Numbered from the stretch's first letter, positions 25,928 to 35,515 are shown. The stretch is 49,928 bases of DNA from Desulfobacteraceae bacterium (GCA_003354055.1 PIVQ01000006.1:1-49928), one strand, 5' to 3'. Made by a program: numbers and translations. Notes: generated from the sequence alone by a model not told the origin.

Positions 25928-26967
25928 AAAACGTGATAATAGGGACGCAGACACTGGGTAAAGGACACCCGACTTTTTTTGTGGCAGAACTGGGCATCTG
26001 TCATGAAGGACGGCTGGATGTGGCCCTTGAACTGACCCGGGCCGCTGTAGCAGCAGGGGCGGACTGCGTAAAGACCGAGACCTTCCAGCGCAAAAACCTT
26101 GTCTATTCCCCGGAAGCCACCACCAGTTATGAAATCTGGGGAAAATCCCATGAGGTGTCCCTTGCCGATCACATGGACCGTTATGAGCTTTCCCTGGACG
26201 AACATCATGAGGTGCGCAGAGAATGCGCCCGTCTGGGGGTGCCGTTCATGTCCACGGCCCATGACTTCGAGGCTGTTGATTTCCTGGCGGATATCAAGGC
26301 CGATGCCATCAAGGTGGCTTCGCCTGACATCGTGCATTTCCCTTTGCTAAAACACATTGCGGCCAAAGGCCTGCCTGTCTTCCTCGACACCGGTTCCGCC
26401 CTTCGGCACGAAATTATCCAGGCCGTTAATTTTTTGAGGACCAACGGGCTGGATGATATTGTGGTGAACCACAATCCCAAGGGGCATCCCGCTCCCCCCG
26501 CCGGGCATGCACTTCTGGAGATCCCTTTGCTGATGGAACTGCTGCAGATCCCCATCGGACTTGCCGACCACTATGAAGGGTATGAGATGCTTTACGCCGC
26601 AGTTGCCGTCGGGGCATATACTGTTGAAAAACCCATATCTCGCGACCGCTTTGTCGAGGAACCGGAGCGCAACTGGTCGATCTCACTGGAAGACCTTCCG
26701 GGGGTAATCCGCAACGTCAGGGCCGTTTGTGATGCGGTGCAACCCAAGCAGGAACTCTCCTCTGCATCATCGGCTTACCGGTCCAATAATCGCATGGCCT
26801 GTGTGGCCAAATCCGACCTATTGCCGGGTGACGAAGTAAGCTTTGAAAATTTTACCTTCGGCAGACCCAGAAAGGGGATCGGTGTGGATTTTTGGGATCT
26901 GGTGGAAGGCCGGAAGCTGAGAACCCACCTGTCCAGGCATGAATTTCTCAACTGGGAGCATCTCTAA
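25924..26967 (+). CDS. Nonulosonic acid synthase, NeuB family (third, divergent copy)
   Basis: 347 residues from ATG 25924 (overlapping the SpsG stop, ATGA). It has AELGICHEGRLD (about 19-30), VKTETFQ (about 48-54), a GLADHYEGYE segment and a C-terminal SAF domain (VAKSDLLPGDEVSFENFTF). Where standard NeuB has EKHFTLD...GPDH, this copy has EKPISRD...EEPERN, losing two conserved His positions. It therefore probably uses another acceptor or differs in metal or phosphate handling. Directly coupled (TAATG) to a NeuA-type cytidylyltransferase. Confidence 0.75.
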   Translation: MKNVIIGTQTLGKGHPTFFVAELGICHEGRLDVALELTRAAVAAGADCVKTETFQRKNLVYSPEATTSYEIWGKSHEVSLADHMDRYELSLDEHHEVRRECARLGVPFMSTAHDFEAVDFLADIKADAIKVASPDIVHFPLLKHIAAKGLPVFLDTGSALRHEIIQAVNFLRTNGLDDIVVNHNPKGHPAPPAGHALLEIPLLMELLQIPIGLADHYEGYEMLYAAVAVGAYTVEKPISRDRFVEEPERNWSISLEDLPGVIRNVRAVCDAVQPKQELSSASSAYRSNNRMACVAKSDLLPGDEVSFENFTFGRPRKGIGVDFWDLVEGRKLRTHLSRHEFLNWEHL

Positions 26968-27638
26968 TGACAGCACCTGCCTGCCTGATTGTGGCCAGAA
27001 AAGGATCGAAACGCCTGCCCGGGAAAAATTCCATGGATTTTATGGGAGAACCTCTTTTTATGCGGGCCGTGCGTACGGCCAGGGAATCCGGACTTTTCCG
27101 GGACATACTTTTCAGTACCGATGACGAACGAATCTTAGAGGCGCTGCAGGGGACCGAAGGCGTTACCGTACATGAGCGCAGCCCAGCCCTGGCCGGGGAT
27201 GAGGTCACCGTTATGCAGGTGCTTGACGCCCTTCTTCAGGAGAGGCCCCCGTCATTTGTCGGCGCCATGGACTGTTTTATCCTCACCCCCTGCTCACCTT
27301 TGCGAACTCAGGAGCACCTGCGCCGTGCCTGGAAACAGTACGTAAAAAGTGGTGGCACCTCTCTTCTAAGCATTACGAAATTTCCCTCTCCCCCTGAACT
27401 GGCACTGGATATGGCGGACGGCCTTATCTCACGCAACTGGAGAGGTGCTGCCCGAAAAGCCGAGCATCCGGTTCAGTATTACCTGAACGGCGCGTTGACA
27501 ATCATCAACTTGGAAACGTTCAAACAAGAAAATAGCTTTTTTACCAAGCGTACTGTAGGATTTGTTATGCCCTCCCACGAGGCCGTGGATGTCGACGAGA
27601 TAGAAGATTTGGAGTTTGCTAGATGTCTGGCCACTTGA
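26967..27638 (+). CDS. NeuA-type cytidylyltransferase (third activating enzyme)
   Basis: 223 residues. IVARKGSKRLPGKN (8-21) is the CTP loop of acylneuraminate cytidylyltransferases, followed by FSTDDERIL, ILTPCSPLRTQEHL and the terminal AVDVDEIEDLEFA. It would make the CMP derivative of the product of the NeuB gene immediately upstream, with which it shares one base. Length is typical for single-domain bacterial NeuA. The downstream kinase-like gene overlaps it by 16 bases. Confidence 0.85.
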   Translation: MTAPACLIVARKGSKRLPGKNSMDFMGEPLFMRAVRTARESGLFRDILFSTDDERILEALQGTEGVTVHERSPALAGDEVTVMQVLDALLQERPPSFVGAMDCFILTPCSPLRTQEHLRRAWKQYVKSGGTSLLSITKFPSPPELALDMADGLISRNWRGAARKAEHPVQYYLNGALTIINLETFKQENSFFTKRTVGFVMPSHEAVDVDEIEDLEFARCLAT

Positions 27639-28507
27639 TCGGAACAGAGGAAATTTTGAGCCGGGATAAGAATGTCCTCAGACGGCACTGGGGAGTGACG
27701 GGCAATTCACTCAAAAGGCTCGCCGATGGGTGTTATTTGTTGACCGGAATCAAAGAAGTCTACTTTTTTAAACGCCACAGCTTTCTTGCCAACCCCAATG
27801 TACGTTACTTGGAGGTGCTCTACAGATCAGCTTCTGACAGGTGTCTGGTGCCCAGGATGTTTGAAAATGTGAACGGCACTCTTCTGGCGGAAGAGGACGG
27901 AAATTTTTTCAGCCTTCAGGAATATGTTGAATCCGATGCCTGTGGGAAAGAAAGCGAAATGCCCCGGAGACTTGCGGCATTACACGAAGCCTTTGCAGAT
28001 GCTGAAGTCGAGCCCTTTGCCAATCATATGGGGTGTACTGTCACGAATTTGCCACAAACGCTTGAATATCTGGGGATTTCTGAAGCCATGGACGCCGTAT
28101 CACGGGTTCAGGCCGTGCTTGACGATACGGAGCCGGTTGTCATCCATGGAGATCTGCACCAGGGCAATGTACTTTGGCAGAACGGAACCCCTGTTTTTGT
28201 GGACATTGATTCTGCCCATTATTCACATCCGATGATGGACGTTGCGTTTTCTGCATTTCGAATACTGAATGCCAACGTCAGGGATGCGGCGGCGTTTGCT
28301 CAGGCGTATGCCGATGCTTCCGGCAGGGATATGCCTGTAGATCTCTTGTGGCATTTTTTGGTCTGGGCCGTTTCTCAGCGCATTGCATTTATACACCTGG
28401 AAGCTGAAAGGGGATGCGGAATGTGGATACCAGATCTTGCCAATCAAAAGAAGTATCTTAAGGCTGCACTACAAAAAATTCGGAGACCGGAAGCCAAATG
28501 CTTCTGA
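27623..28507 (+). CDS. Aminoglycoside/choline-kinase-like phosphotransferase
   Basis: 294 residues. The catalytic loop HGDLHQGNVLW (about 173-183) and the metal-binding FVDIDSAHYS are those of the APH/choline-kinase family, which phosphorylate hydroxyls of small molecules with ATP. The N-lobe is short and divergent. Coming directly after a NeuB-NeuA pair, a sugar or amino-sugar kinase is more likely than antibiotic resistance. ATG at 27623 lies within the upstream gene, implying coupled translation. Confidence 0.75.
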   Translation: MSGHLIGTEEILSRDKNVLRRHWGVTGNSLKRLADGCYLLTGIKEVYFFKRHSFLANPNVRYLEVLYRSASDRCLVPRMFENVNGTLLAEEDGNFFSLQEYVESDACGKESEMPRRLAALHEAFADAEVEPFANHMGCTVTNLPQTLEYLGISEAMDAVSRVQAVLDDTEPVVIHGDLHQGNVLWQNGTPVFVDIDSAHYSHPMMDVAFSAFRILNANVRDAAAFAQAYADASGRDMPVDLLWHFLVWAVSQRIAFIHLEAERGCGMWIPDLANQKKYLKAALQKIRRPEAKCF

Positions 28508-28545
28508 CGGATCAGAAATGTTAACCCATAAACGAGGGACGCCAA

Positions 28546-29526
28546 ATGATATATCGCCATCTCGGTAAATCTCAATTGCGTGTCAGTGTCCTGGGACTTG
28601 GCGGAATGCAGTTGGGAGGCCCGATTACCAGAAACGGAAGACCTTGCGGGCTGCCTGAATTACATGAGGGCACTGAAATTAAAATCCTTGAAAAAGCGGT
28701 GAAAAACGGCATCAATTTTATTGATACGGCGCGGCATTACGGGCGGAGTGAAGCCGTAATCGGATCATTTTTAAAAAAGTATCCCGACTCGCTGACCGTA
28801 TGTTCAAAGTGTGGTATCAGACCGGATAAAACTATGGATATATCCGGAAAATACATAGAACAATCGGTATCAGAGAGTTTAGAAGCCTTGCAATCTGACT
28901 CTGTCGATATTTATTTGGTGACATTGCTGCAATTCGATCCGGCCCGGGTTGATGAGGCGATTGCCACGTTACAGCACCTGAAGCAAAAAGGCCTGATCAG
29001 GTATCTGGGTGCTTCGGTGAAACGGGTGGAAGATGCCGAGTACCTGATCAACACACACGATATTGATGTTATTGAAGTCCCTTACAATATTTTTAATGTA
29101 AATTTCGGGATTTCAGTTATGTCGGCCTGCAAGGCGAAACAGATTGGGGTTATTGTGAAGTCCCCGCTGAACACCGGCGTCTTATCGGGTAAAATTATTC
29201 CTGATACGCGTTTTCATCATGACGACAGCCGTCGATTCTTTCTTAACAAGAATGAAATTTCAATTCGCAATCAATGGGTTTCAATATTTTGTGAACAATT
29301 GGGGTTAGACCCTGAAAAAATACATGAAACCGCGCTTCGTTTTGTGGCATCAAATCAGAACGTCTCAACCATGGCTGTGGGAATGCGGTCCATCGTTCAG
29401 TTGGAACAAAATATCAATATCATTGAAGAAACTCTATTCGATGATACGACCTGTAAAAAGATAGAAGCCTATTCTATGCATTCAAAAGGAGGATTTAATT
29501 GGAACCAACAGAAAAAGAAAAAATAG
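28546..29526 (+). CDS. Aldo/keto reductase family protein lacking the catalytic His
   Basis: 326 residues with the AKR barrel: YRHLGKSQLRVSVLGLGG at the start, then Asp60, Tyr65 (NFIDTARHYG) and Lys88 (CSKCG). The fourth residue of the usual Asp-Tyr-Lys-His tetrad is Thr126 (IYLVTLLQFD instead of the usual IYLxH). A reduced or altered reaction is possible, for example epimerisation or non-reductive chemistry on a sugar. NADPH-dependent reduction of a keto sugar is the default guess. It overlaps the next radical-SAM gene by 28 bases. Confidence 0.8.
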   Translation: MIYRHLGKSQLRVSVLGLGGMQLGGPITRNGRPCGLPELHEGTEIKILEKAVKNGINFIDTARHYGRSEAVIGSFLKKYPDSLTVCSKCGIRPDKTMDISGKYIEQSVSESLEALQSDSVDIYLVTLLQFDPARVDEAIATLQHLKQKGLIRYLGASVKRVEDAEYLINTHDIDVIEVPYNIFNVNFGISVMSACKAKQIGVIVKSPLNTGVLSGKIIPDTRFHHDDSRRFFLNKNEISIRNQWVSIFCEQLGLDPEKIHETALRFVASNQNVSTMAVGMRSIVQLEQNINIIEETLFDDTTCKKIEAYSMHSKGGFNWNQQKKKK

Positions 29527-30479
29527 ATCCCTTAAAGCTTTATTTTTCAAAAGACTATTACCGTGATATTTCGGAGGGACCTAACGATTTTCCCACATTG
29601 CTACTTTTGGACGCAAGTTCCTTATGTAACTATACATGCATTATGTGTAAGAGGGGGATGTATGTGCCTGAAAGAGAAGAAACAGGTCTCGGAAATGGAC
29701 ACATGTCTCTTTCGCTGGTTAAAAAACTGGTGGAAGAGTGCAGGGATGAAAAATCTTTCCTGGGATTTCATTTTGCAGAACTCGGCGAACCCTTAATGAA
29801 CCCTGATATCGTTGAAATGGTCGCGGCGGTCAATAATGCAGGTATGAAAACCCAGATTGTTACAAATGGCTATTTCCTGAATGATAAGATGATAAAATCC
29901 CTGATAGAGGCGGGATTAACCAAGATAAAGATATCTTTTCAAGGGGCTACGGAGGAAAAATACCGGTTTTGGCGGAATAATGACTACTATCCCCAAATCG
30001 TTCAGAATGTGCATCGAGTTGTTGAGCTCAGAGATGAAATGAAAAGTGACCTCTTTGTTCAGGTTGGTACCAGTTCCTGTGATGATACGATGGAAGAACT
30101 TGAGAATTATGTCGCCTACTGGGAGAAGGTTGTGGATCATGTGTACTGGAATTATACCGGTTTATTGCATATTCAGGATGATTCCAGAATTTCAGACCTA
30201 AACGTTCTTCGTAAAGCAGAGCGGAGAATTGAAAGATGCAAGGAACCTTTTGTGAGAATGGCGGTTCTCTGGGACGGAAGAGTAACGCCCTGTCCCTCTG
30301 ATGAATCAACTTTCGTCGGGGATTTGAACAAACAAACCATCCGGGAAGTCTGGCAATCCAAGGAGATAAATAAGGTTAGAAAGAGAATAATTGAGCATGG
30401 CAATGTTCTTGAAAAATGCCAGTACTGCATTCAGCAGCCTAAAAAAACACTGGATTACACGTACCGCTATGATGATTAG
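29499..30479 (+). CDS. Radical SAM/SPASM protein (TTG start)
   Basis: 326 residues. C43-x3-C47-x2-C50 (LCNYTCIMC) is the cluster motif; FHFAELGEPLMNP and KISFQGATEEKYRFW follow. The auxiliary region has RCKEPFV, VTPCPSDES and KCQYC. The start is TTG at 29499, six bases after a perfect GGAGG (29488-29492), inside the end of the aldo/keto reductase gene. First of six consecutive radical-SAM genes. Confidence 0.8.
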   Translation: MEPTEKEKIDPLKLYFSKDYYRDISEGPNDFPTLLLLDASSLCNYTCIMCKRGMYVPEREETGLGNGHMSLSLVKKLVEECRDEKSFLGFHFAELGEPLMNPDIVEMVAAVNNAGMKTQIVTNGYFLNDKMIKSLIEAGLTKIKISFQGATEEKYRFWRNNDYYPQIVQNVHRVVELRDEMKSDLFVQVGTSSCDDTMEELENYVAYWEKVVDHVYWNYTGLLHIQDDSRISDLNVLRKAERRIERCKEPFVRMAVLWDGRVTPCPSDESTFVGDLNKQTIREVWQSKEINKVRKRIIEHGNVLEKCQYCIQQPKKTLDYTYRYDD

Positions 30480-30670
30480 ACCCTGGGTGAAATTAAGGAG
30501 CCCATATCCCTCGGGCCGGCGTCTGACGATCATTTATGTAATTCTGACTATCCCCTAATTTTCAATAGGTTGAATAAGAGAGATAACAGGTTTTGAGGAG
30601 GCATGAAGGAATTGAGATGCCGCTCAACCTTATCCTCTTTAGAAGCCTGAATTACTTATTGGAGATGTAA
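30480..30670 (+). other. Intergenic leader with a possible 17-residue upstream ORF
   Basis: 191 bases between two radical-SAM genes, with no clear promoter or terminator. ATG at 30617, six bases after AAGGA, opens a 17-residue frame (MPLNLILFRSLNYLLEM) whose TAA (30668-30670) directly abuts the next ATG at 30671. Another frame from ATG 30603, just after GAGGAGG, gives a 15-residue peptide ending at 30650. Either could couple translation to the downstream gene. Confidence 0.4.
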
Positions 30671-31612
30671 ATGAACAACACCGTGTATCCAAAGACAATT
30701 TCGGTTGAAGTTACCAATAATTGTAACAGCCAGTGTCTTATATGCCCCCATGGTCATAATTTAATAACTTCCAAGGGGTATATGACCAAAGATTTATTCC
30801 ATACAATATTGGACAGAATCGATCATTTGAAAGAAGAGATAAACCTTGAGATGCATGGCGTCGGAGAACCACTGCTTCATGTCCAGTTGCCGGAATTCAT
30901 AAAAGAAGCCGCCTTGCGGGGGTTCTGGCCTACCTTATGCACCAATGCGATCCTCCTGAATGAGTCCACAACGCAACAACTCCATAGCTGTGGTTTAAAA
31001 AAAATCGTCGTCAGTCTTGAGACCAAGGAAAACTATGAACGTATCCGGGGCATCAACATTTATGATTATGTTTTAAGGAACGTCCGTCATCTTGCGGATA
31101 CTTACCCCGACATAGAATTGGAAATATATATGATTTCACTTGAAGGGGATGACATAGAAAATTTTTCTCTATTCAAAAAACAATTTCCCCAGAAACATAT
31201 TCGCTTTAATCAATTTCAGGCCTCTGACTGGTGCGGTACGATTCCGTTTGATAATTTATCAACAAAGTCAGGCAACATTGTCAGAAATTCTGTCTGCCCG
31301 CTTTTCAGGCATTATTGCGCCATTGATTTCCAGGGATTCGTCCGTCATTGTTATCTGGACTACAACAGTGAATTTATTTTCGGGGATATCAATAAGCAGA
31401 GTTTTGATTCAATCTGGAACTCGGCTCAGCGACTGGATGTCATGGAGAATATGAGAGCCGGCCTGTATGACAACCTGCTACCCTGTCAAAACTGTGTATT
31501 TCCTTTTATTGAAGCAAGTGAAGAGGAGGCGTCCTCTGATGTGGTTGACAATGATGAGTTTAAGCGCCCGGAAATGCAATTGCTGTCAAAAATAAAACAA
31601 GCACGAAGGTAA
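30671..31612 (+). CDS. Radical SAM/SPASM protein
   Basis: 313 residues with C18-x3-C22-x2-C25 (NCNSQCLIC) very near the N-terminus, then EMHGVGEPLLH and KIVVSLETKENYERI. The C-terminal auxiliary motif is VCPLFRHYCAI, VRHCYLDYNSEF and PCQNCVFP. It shares the CPHGH and CYLDYNSE strings with the next gene, so the two are close paralogues from duplication. The start directly follows a possible 17-residue coupled leader ORF. Confidence 0.8.
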   Translation: MNNTVYPKTISVEVTNNCNSQCLICPHGHNLITSKGYMTKDLFHTILDRIDHLKEEINLEMHGVGEPLLHVQLPEFIKEAALRGFWPTLCTNAILLNESTTQQLHSCGLKKIVVSLETKENYERIRGINIYDYVLRNVRHLADTYPDIELEIYMISLEGDDIENFSLFKKQFPQKHIRFNQFQASDWCGTIPFDNLSTKSGNIVRNSVCPLFRHYCAIDFQGFVRHCYLDYNSEFIFGDINKQSFDSIWNSAQRLDVMENMRAGLYDNLLPCQNCVFPFIEASEEEASSDVVDNDEFKRPEMQLLSKIKQARR

Positions 31613-31620
31613 CTTGGAAA

Positions 31621-32613
31621 ATGAGACATTTAGATCTGAAAGATAAATATTATCTCCCGGAATTCATCAATATAGAACTCACGAATCATTGTAATTTGCG
31701 GTGTCTGATATGTCCCCATGGTCATGATCTGATCAAAAAAAAAGGATATATGGATGTTGCCGTTTATAAAAAGATTATAGACGAGATAAGTGAGTGTCCG
31801 GATTGGGTACCAAACCGAATCAACTTGGTTGGTGTTGGAGAGTCTTTACTCCATCCGGCTTTTATGGAAATGGCAAAATACAGTAAGCAGGCCGGCTATA
31901 CTCAGATATTAACGACTAATGCTTTCTTTCTTACAAGGAACAAAACTGACGAAATAGTCGATGAACATCTTTTGGATCAGATAGAAATCAGTTTTGATAA
32001 TAATGAAGACAGTTATGTCCGGTACAAAGGCGGGCGGATATATGACATTATAATTGACAACATCGATTATTTTGTACAGAGATGCCGTGATATTGATGTC
32101 CGTATTAAGTTTATTCAATATCACAACGACTCATACGAGTTTGTGATTCCGGAACATTTGAAAACAAAATTCAATGCACCGAATGTTACTTTTGTCGCTT
32201 ATGCGCTGTCTTCATGGCGGGGGACCATGGATATGGAATTCATTGACCACAAGAGCCGAGATGCGGTTTTTGGCAAACGGCGTCATACCCCTGCAAAAAC
32301 AAAATGCAATTGTGGCGCAAACATGGGAATGTTCGGTTGGGACGGCTCTGTCAGATCCTGTTATCTTGACTACAACTCCGAGCATACCTTTGGCAATGTA
32401 CAGAATGAGAATATAATCGATATTCTCTTAAGCGAAGAACGGCGTCTCTTTATTGATAATATTGCCCAGGGGAGCCATGTGGAAAACCGGGTCTGCGAAA
32501 ACTGCCTGGCGCCATTCAATCGTCTTGATCAGAAAATTGTTTTGGAAACAAGTGATGGACTTCGTCAGCAAACAAGGGGCTCCCAGTGGGACGCTCATCA
32601 CAAAAAGGAATGA
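31621..32613 (+). CDS. Radical SAM/SPASM protein (paralogue of the previous gene)
   Basis: 330 residues. C24-x3-C28-x2-C31 (HCNLRCLIC) is followed by PHGHDLIKKKGYM, almost as in the preceding gene. LVGVGESLLHP and QIEISFDNNEDSY follow. The auxiliary region has KCNCGAN, VRSCYLDYNSEH and VCENCLAP. It lies nine bases after its paralogue and is followed eight bases later by a cobalamin-type radical-SAM gene. Confidence 0.8.
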   Translation: MRHLDLKDKYYLPEFINIELTNHCNLRCLICPHGHDLIKKKGYMDVAVYKKIIDEISECPDWVPNRINLVGVGESLLHPAFMEMAKYSKQAGYTQILTTNAFFLTRNKTDEIVDEHLLDQIEISFDNNEDSYVRYKGGRIYDIIIDNIDYFVQRCRDIDVRIKFIQYHNDSYEFVIPEHLKTKFNAPNVTFVAYALSSWRGTMDMEFIDHKSRDAVFGKRRHTPAKTKCNCGANMGMFGWDGSVRSCYLDYNSEHTFGNVQNENIIDILLSEERRLFIDNIAQGSHVENRVCENCLAPFNRLDQKIVLETSDGLRQQTRGSQWDAHHKKE

Positions 32614-32620
32614 GGCAGGC

Positions 32621-34141
32621 ATGGCAAACGATTTTGTACTGATTTATCCGCCCTCCTACGGTCGAGAGATGGAGTTTCCGATTGGCGGACTATTTTTGGG
32701 GCATGCATTAATAAAAAACGGCTACACCTGTAAGATTATCAATGAATTCAGGATGGAAAGCATATTGGGTTTAATCGATAAATGTATCGAAGAAGGCACT
32801 GCTGCTTTCGGTCTGTCAATTGTTTCCAGCAGAGTCGTCGTCGATGCCATCGATATTGCAAAATATATTAAAGACTCACATCCGCAGATTCCCATTGTTT
32901 GGGGTGGCCCCCATGTATCCGCCCTTCCTGAGCAGACGCTGGCAAGTCAATATGTGGATTATATTGTCTGGGGTGAAGGCGAAAAGACCTTGCCGTTGCT
33001 GTTGGATAATATTCTCAGCAATAAACACACTTCCATACCGGGCGTAGGGTTTATATCCAATCAGGAAATCTCATTTATCCCATCCAATGAATTCACAGCA
33101 CTGGAGGGGATATACGAGTTACCCTATCACCTCCTTGATGTGAACCGCTATTACCGCAAAATGAATTTAGGCGGCACGCGCTGGCTGAGTGCCCTCTACT
33201 CAAGGGGTTGTCCTTTCGAATGCACTTTCTGCATAAATTCCAACTATCGTTGGAAAAATAATAAAGTCAGGTTTCATTCACTGGATCATATCATGTTCGA
33301 CCTGAATCGCCTGATTAGAGATTTTGGTGCAGATGGTATTACTCTTATGGATGATCATTTCTTTATTAATGAAAAGCGGGTGGTTGAAATCTGTGAGGCA
33401 ATAAAAGCTGAGAAGTTTAACGTTCGTTTCAGGGCAAACGGTCGAATTGATACTTTGGACCGATTGTCGGACAGCACCTATCAACTTCTTCAGGAGACGG
33501 GGTTTGTAGCTATCGGGGCCGGCGTTGAGTCCGGGTCGCCCGGTATGCTTAAGATTATAAATAAGAATATTACCCTGAAGCAGGTCCATCGTGTGGATGA
33601 AAAGCTGTCCCGTTACGGCATAAAAAAACACTGGAATTTTATTACCGCATTGCCCGGAGAAGATATTGAAGACGTCCGCCTGACCTTAAAGCTCATAGCA
33701 AAGCTGGCCAAAACTTCTTTCGACTCCCCGTTTCCGTTTTCCAGCTATAAAAAATTCATACCTCTGCCGGGGACGAAGCTTTATGAGGATGCCATCGCAG
33801 GATATGACCTGAAAGAACCCCGGAAATTGGAGGAATGGGGGGCCTTTTCCCATAAATATGAAATTGAGGATGATAAATTTGATGTAAAGAACAGGCCTTG
33901 GTTAAGCCCCGAACTTTTAATCTATACAAACCTTGCCCAAAAATCCGTCGCAGAGCTTAACGCACTTTATACCGGAAATGATGCTGATATAGCATCCATT
34001 AAGGAAAAAATCGTTGAGATTGAGATCCTCATTGAAATGACACCGGACGAAATTAAAAAAGTACTTGAACTAAACAGAGGCGTCAAGGCACCTGTCAGTG
34101 CCACTGCTGTTATACATAAGCCTGAAAGCCAGGGGATTTAA
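32621..34141 (+). CDS. B12-binding-domain radical SAM protein (second)
   Basis: 506 residues from ATG 32621, five bases after GAGG; a longer frame from 32453 lies inside the previous gene and is not used. The N-terminal part (about 1-150) is a cobalamin-domain-like Rossmann fold (IVWGGPHVSALPEQT, IVWGEGEKTLP). The cluster motif RGCPFECTFC lies near 196-205, then ITLMDDHFF and IGAGVESGSPGML. Same class as the gene at 14027. Class members do methyl transfer to carbon or phosphorus and other radical rearrangements. A 215-base gap follows. Confidence 0.8.
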   Translation: MANDFVLIYPPSYGREMEFPIGGLFLGHALIKNGYTCKIINEFRMESILGLIDKCIEEGTAAFGLSIVSSRVVVDAIDIAKYIKDSHPQIPIVWGGPHVSALPEQTLASQYVDYIVWGEGEKTLPLLLDNILSNKHTSIPGVGFISNQEISFIPSNEFTALEGIYELPYHLLDVNRYYRKMNLGGTRWLSALYSRGCPFECTFCINSNYRWKNNKVRFHSLDHIMFDLNRLIRDFGADGITLMDDHFFINEKRVVEICEAIKAEKFNVRFRANGRIDTLDRLSDSTYQLLQETGFVAIGAGVESGSPGMLKIINKNITLKQVHRVDEKLSRYGIKKHWNFITALPGEDIEDVRLTLKLIAKLAKTSFDSPFPFSSYKKFIPLPGTKLYEDAIAGYDLKEPRKLEEWGAFSHKYEIEDDKFDVKNRPWLSPELLIYTNLAQKSVAELNALYTGNDADIASIKEKIVEIEILIEMTPDEIKKVLELNRGVKAPVSATAVIHKPESQGI

Positions 34142-34356
34142 GCGTTACTCGGAATAACATTATCTCCCTTTGCACCGACTCTTCATTTACAGAGACTTAT
34201 TTATCAATATACTCTTTTTTAAGTTTTCTCTCAGATCATGGCTTTTAACTATAATTTATTGAGGTGATCTGTGTCTATTTTCAGTGAGTTGAGGTTGCAG
34301 CCGTGTTCCGGAGTCTTGATGCGGCAGATGATAATATTTATGTAGAGAAATGGTGA

Positions 34357-35361
34357 ATGATGCAAATAAATTCAGCCGATGATATGGGGTATTACTACAG
34401 AGACCAGATCTTAATTGAGCCCACCAATCACTGCAATATGGAATGCATATATTGTACTAACAAGAACCTGTCCTATCCTAAAGGCATGATGTCCTGGTCG
34501 CTTTTTCATAAGTGCGTAGATGAAATCGCAGAACACCCCCATATCAAATCCATAAATCTCTTAGGTATGGGAGAGACATTTATCCATCCCCGGATTTTTG
34601 ACATGATTGATTACATCCACGAACGAGGTCTGGATTGTTTTGCCGGTACAAACGGAAAATGGCAGCCGTCGGAAGGAAATCTAAGGACCCTTCTTCGATT
34701 GAAACTGTTGAATATAAGTATTGATGCCTTAACCAATGATACATACCGGTTGTCCCGTCAGGGTGCCGATGTGGCAACGATTTGGAAAAATGTTGAAAAT
34801 ATAATTCATTTTAAAAAGAAGATGGGGTCGGTGTCTCCTTATATTGAAGTCAGAATGAATCTTTTTAATTTTAACCGGCATGAAATCCATGATCTGATTA
34901 ACTATTGCCGAAAAATAGGGGTGGACAGCGTAATTCTCGCAAAAGGTGCCTGCCCTCCAGACGTATCCACCGATTTGCCCGTAGCGGATTGGGAAAAATT
35001 ACCGCATGAATATGTCATTACAAGAGGCCTGCATCCCGATGATGCTCACCGAAGTATTAAAATAAAGAAGGATTTAAATAACTGGCGGCTCAAACCGGAA
35101 GAGAAAGGAATGTTTGACCTTATGGATTGCGGTGGGGCCACCATTCACTGGAATGGAATTCTTACCCTCTGCTGTTTTGACTATAATGCCACTGTCACCA
35201 TCGGTGATATGAATACCGGCAGCCTTGAAACAGCCTGGTCTAAAGCCAATATTCAAAGGGTTGAAACAGATATCCGGAACAACCATATGCTCAGGGTAAA
35301 AGAAAATAAGACAGTTGCCTGTGATCTTTGTCCAAGTTTTAAGGCGTACCTGGAACAATGA
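34357..35361 (+). CDS. Radical SAM/SPASM protein
   Basis: 334 residues. C26-x3-C30-x2-C33 (HCNMECIYC) is followed by LLGMGETFIHP and LLNISIDALTNDTY. The auxiliary motif is LMDCGGATI, LTLCCFDYNA and ACDLC. ATGATG at 34357/34360 starts the frame. Preceded by a 215-base AT-rich gap that contains a TATAAT (34250-34255) without a convincing -35 box. Confidence 0.8.
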   Translation: MMQINSADDMGYYYRDQILIEPTNHCNMECIYCTNKNLSYPKGMMSWSLFHKCVDEIAEHPHIKSINLLGMGETFIHPRIFDMIDYIHERGLDCFAGTNGKWQPSEGNLRTLLRLKLLNISIDALTNDTYRLSRQGADVATIWKNVENIIHFKKKMGSVSPYIEVRMNLFNFNRHEIHDLINYCRKIGVDSVILAKGACPPDVSTDLPVADWEKLPHEYVITRGLHPDDAHRSIKIKKDLNNWRLKPEEKGMFDLMDCGGATIHWNGILTLCCFDYNATVTIGDMNTGSLETAWSKANIQRVETDIRNNHMLRVKENKTVACDLCPSFKAYLEQ

Positions 35362-35515
35362 CATTAGATGGGAATCCCTGATCATACTTTTTTTGAACCC
35401 GGCTATCGAAGCCATTCAGGGTATGTCTTGGGGAAGTATTAGCCTGCCGGATGGCTTGCTGAGTTATGGGAGCCGTGCACACAGACACCTGCAATATGAA
35501 AGGAAAAATATTACG

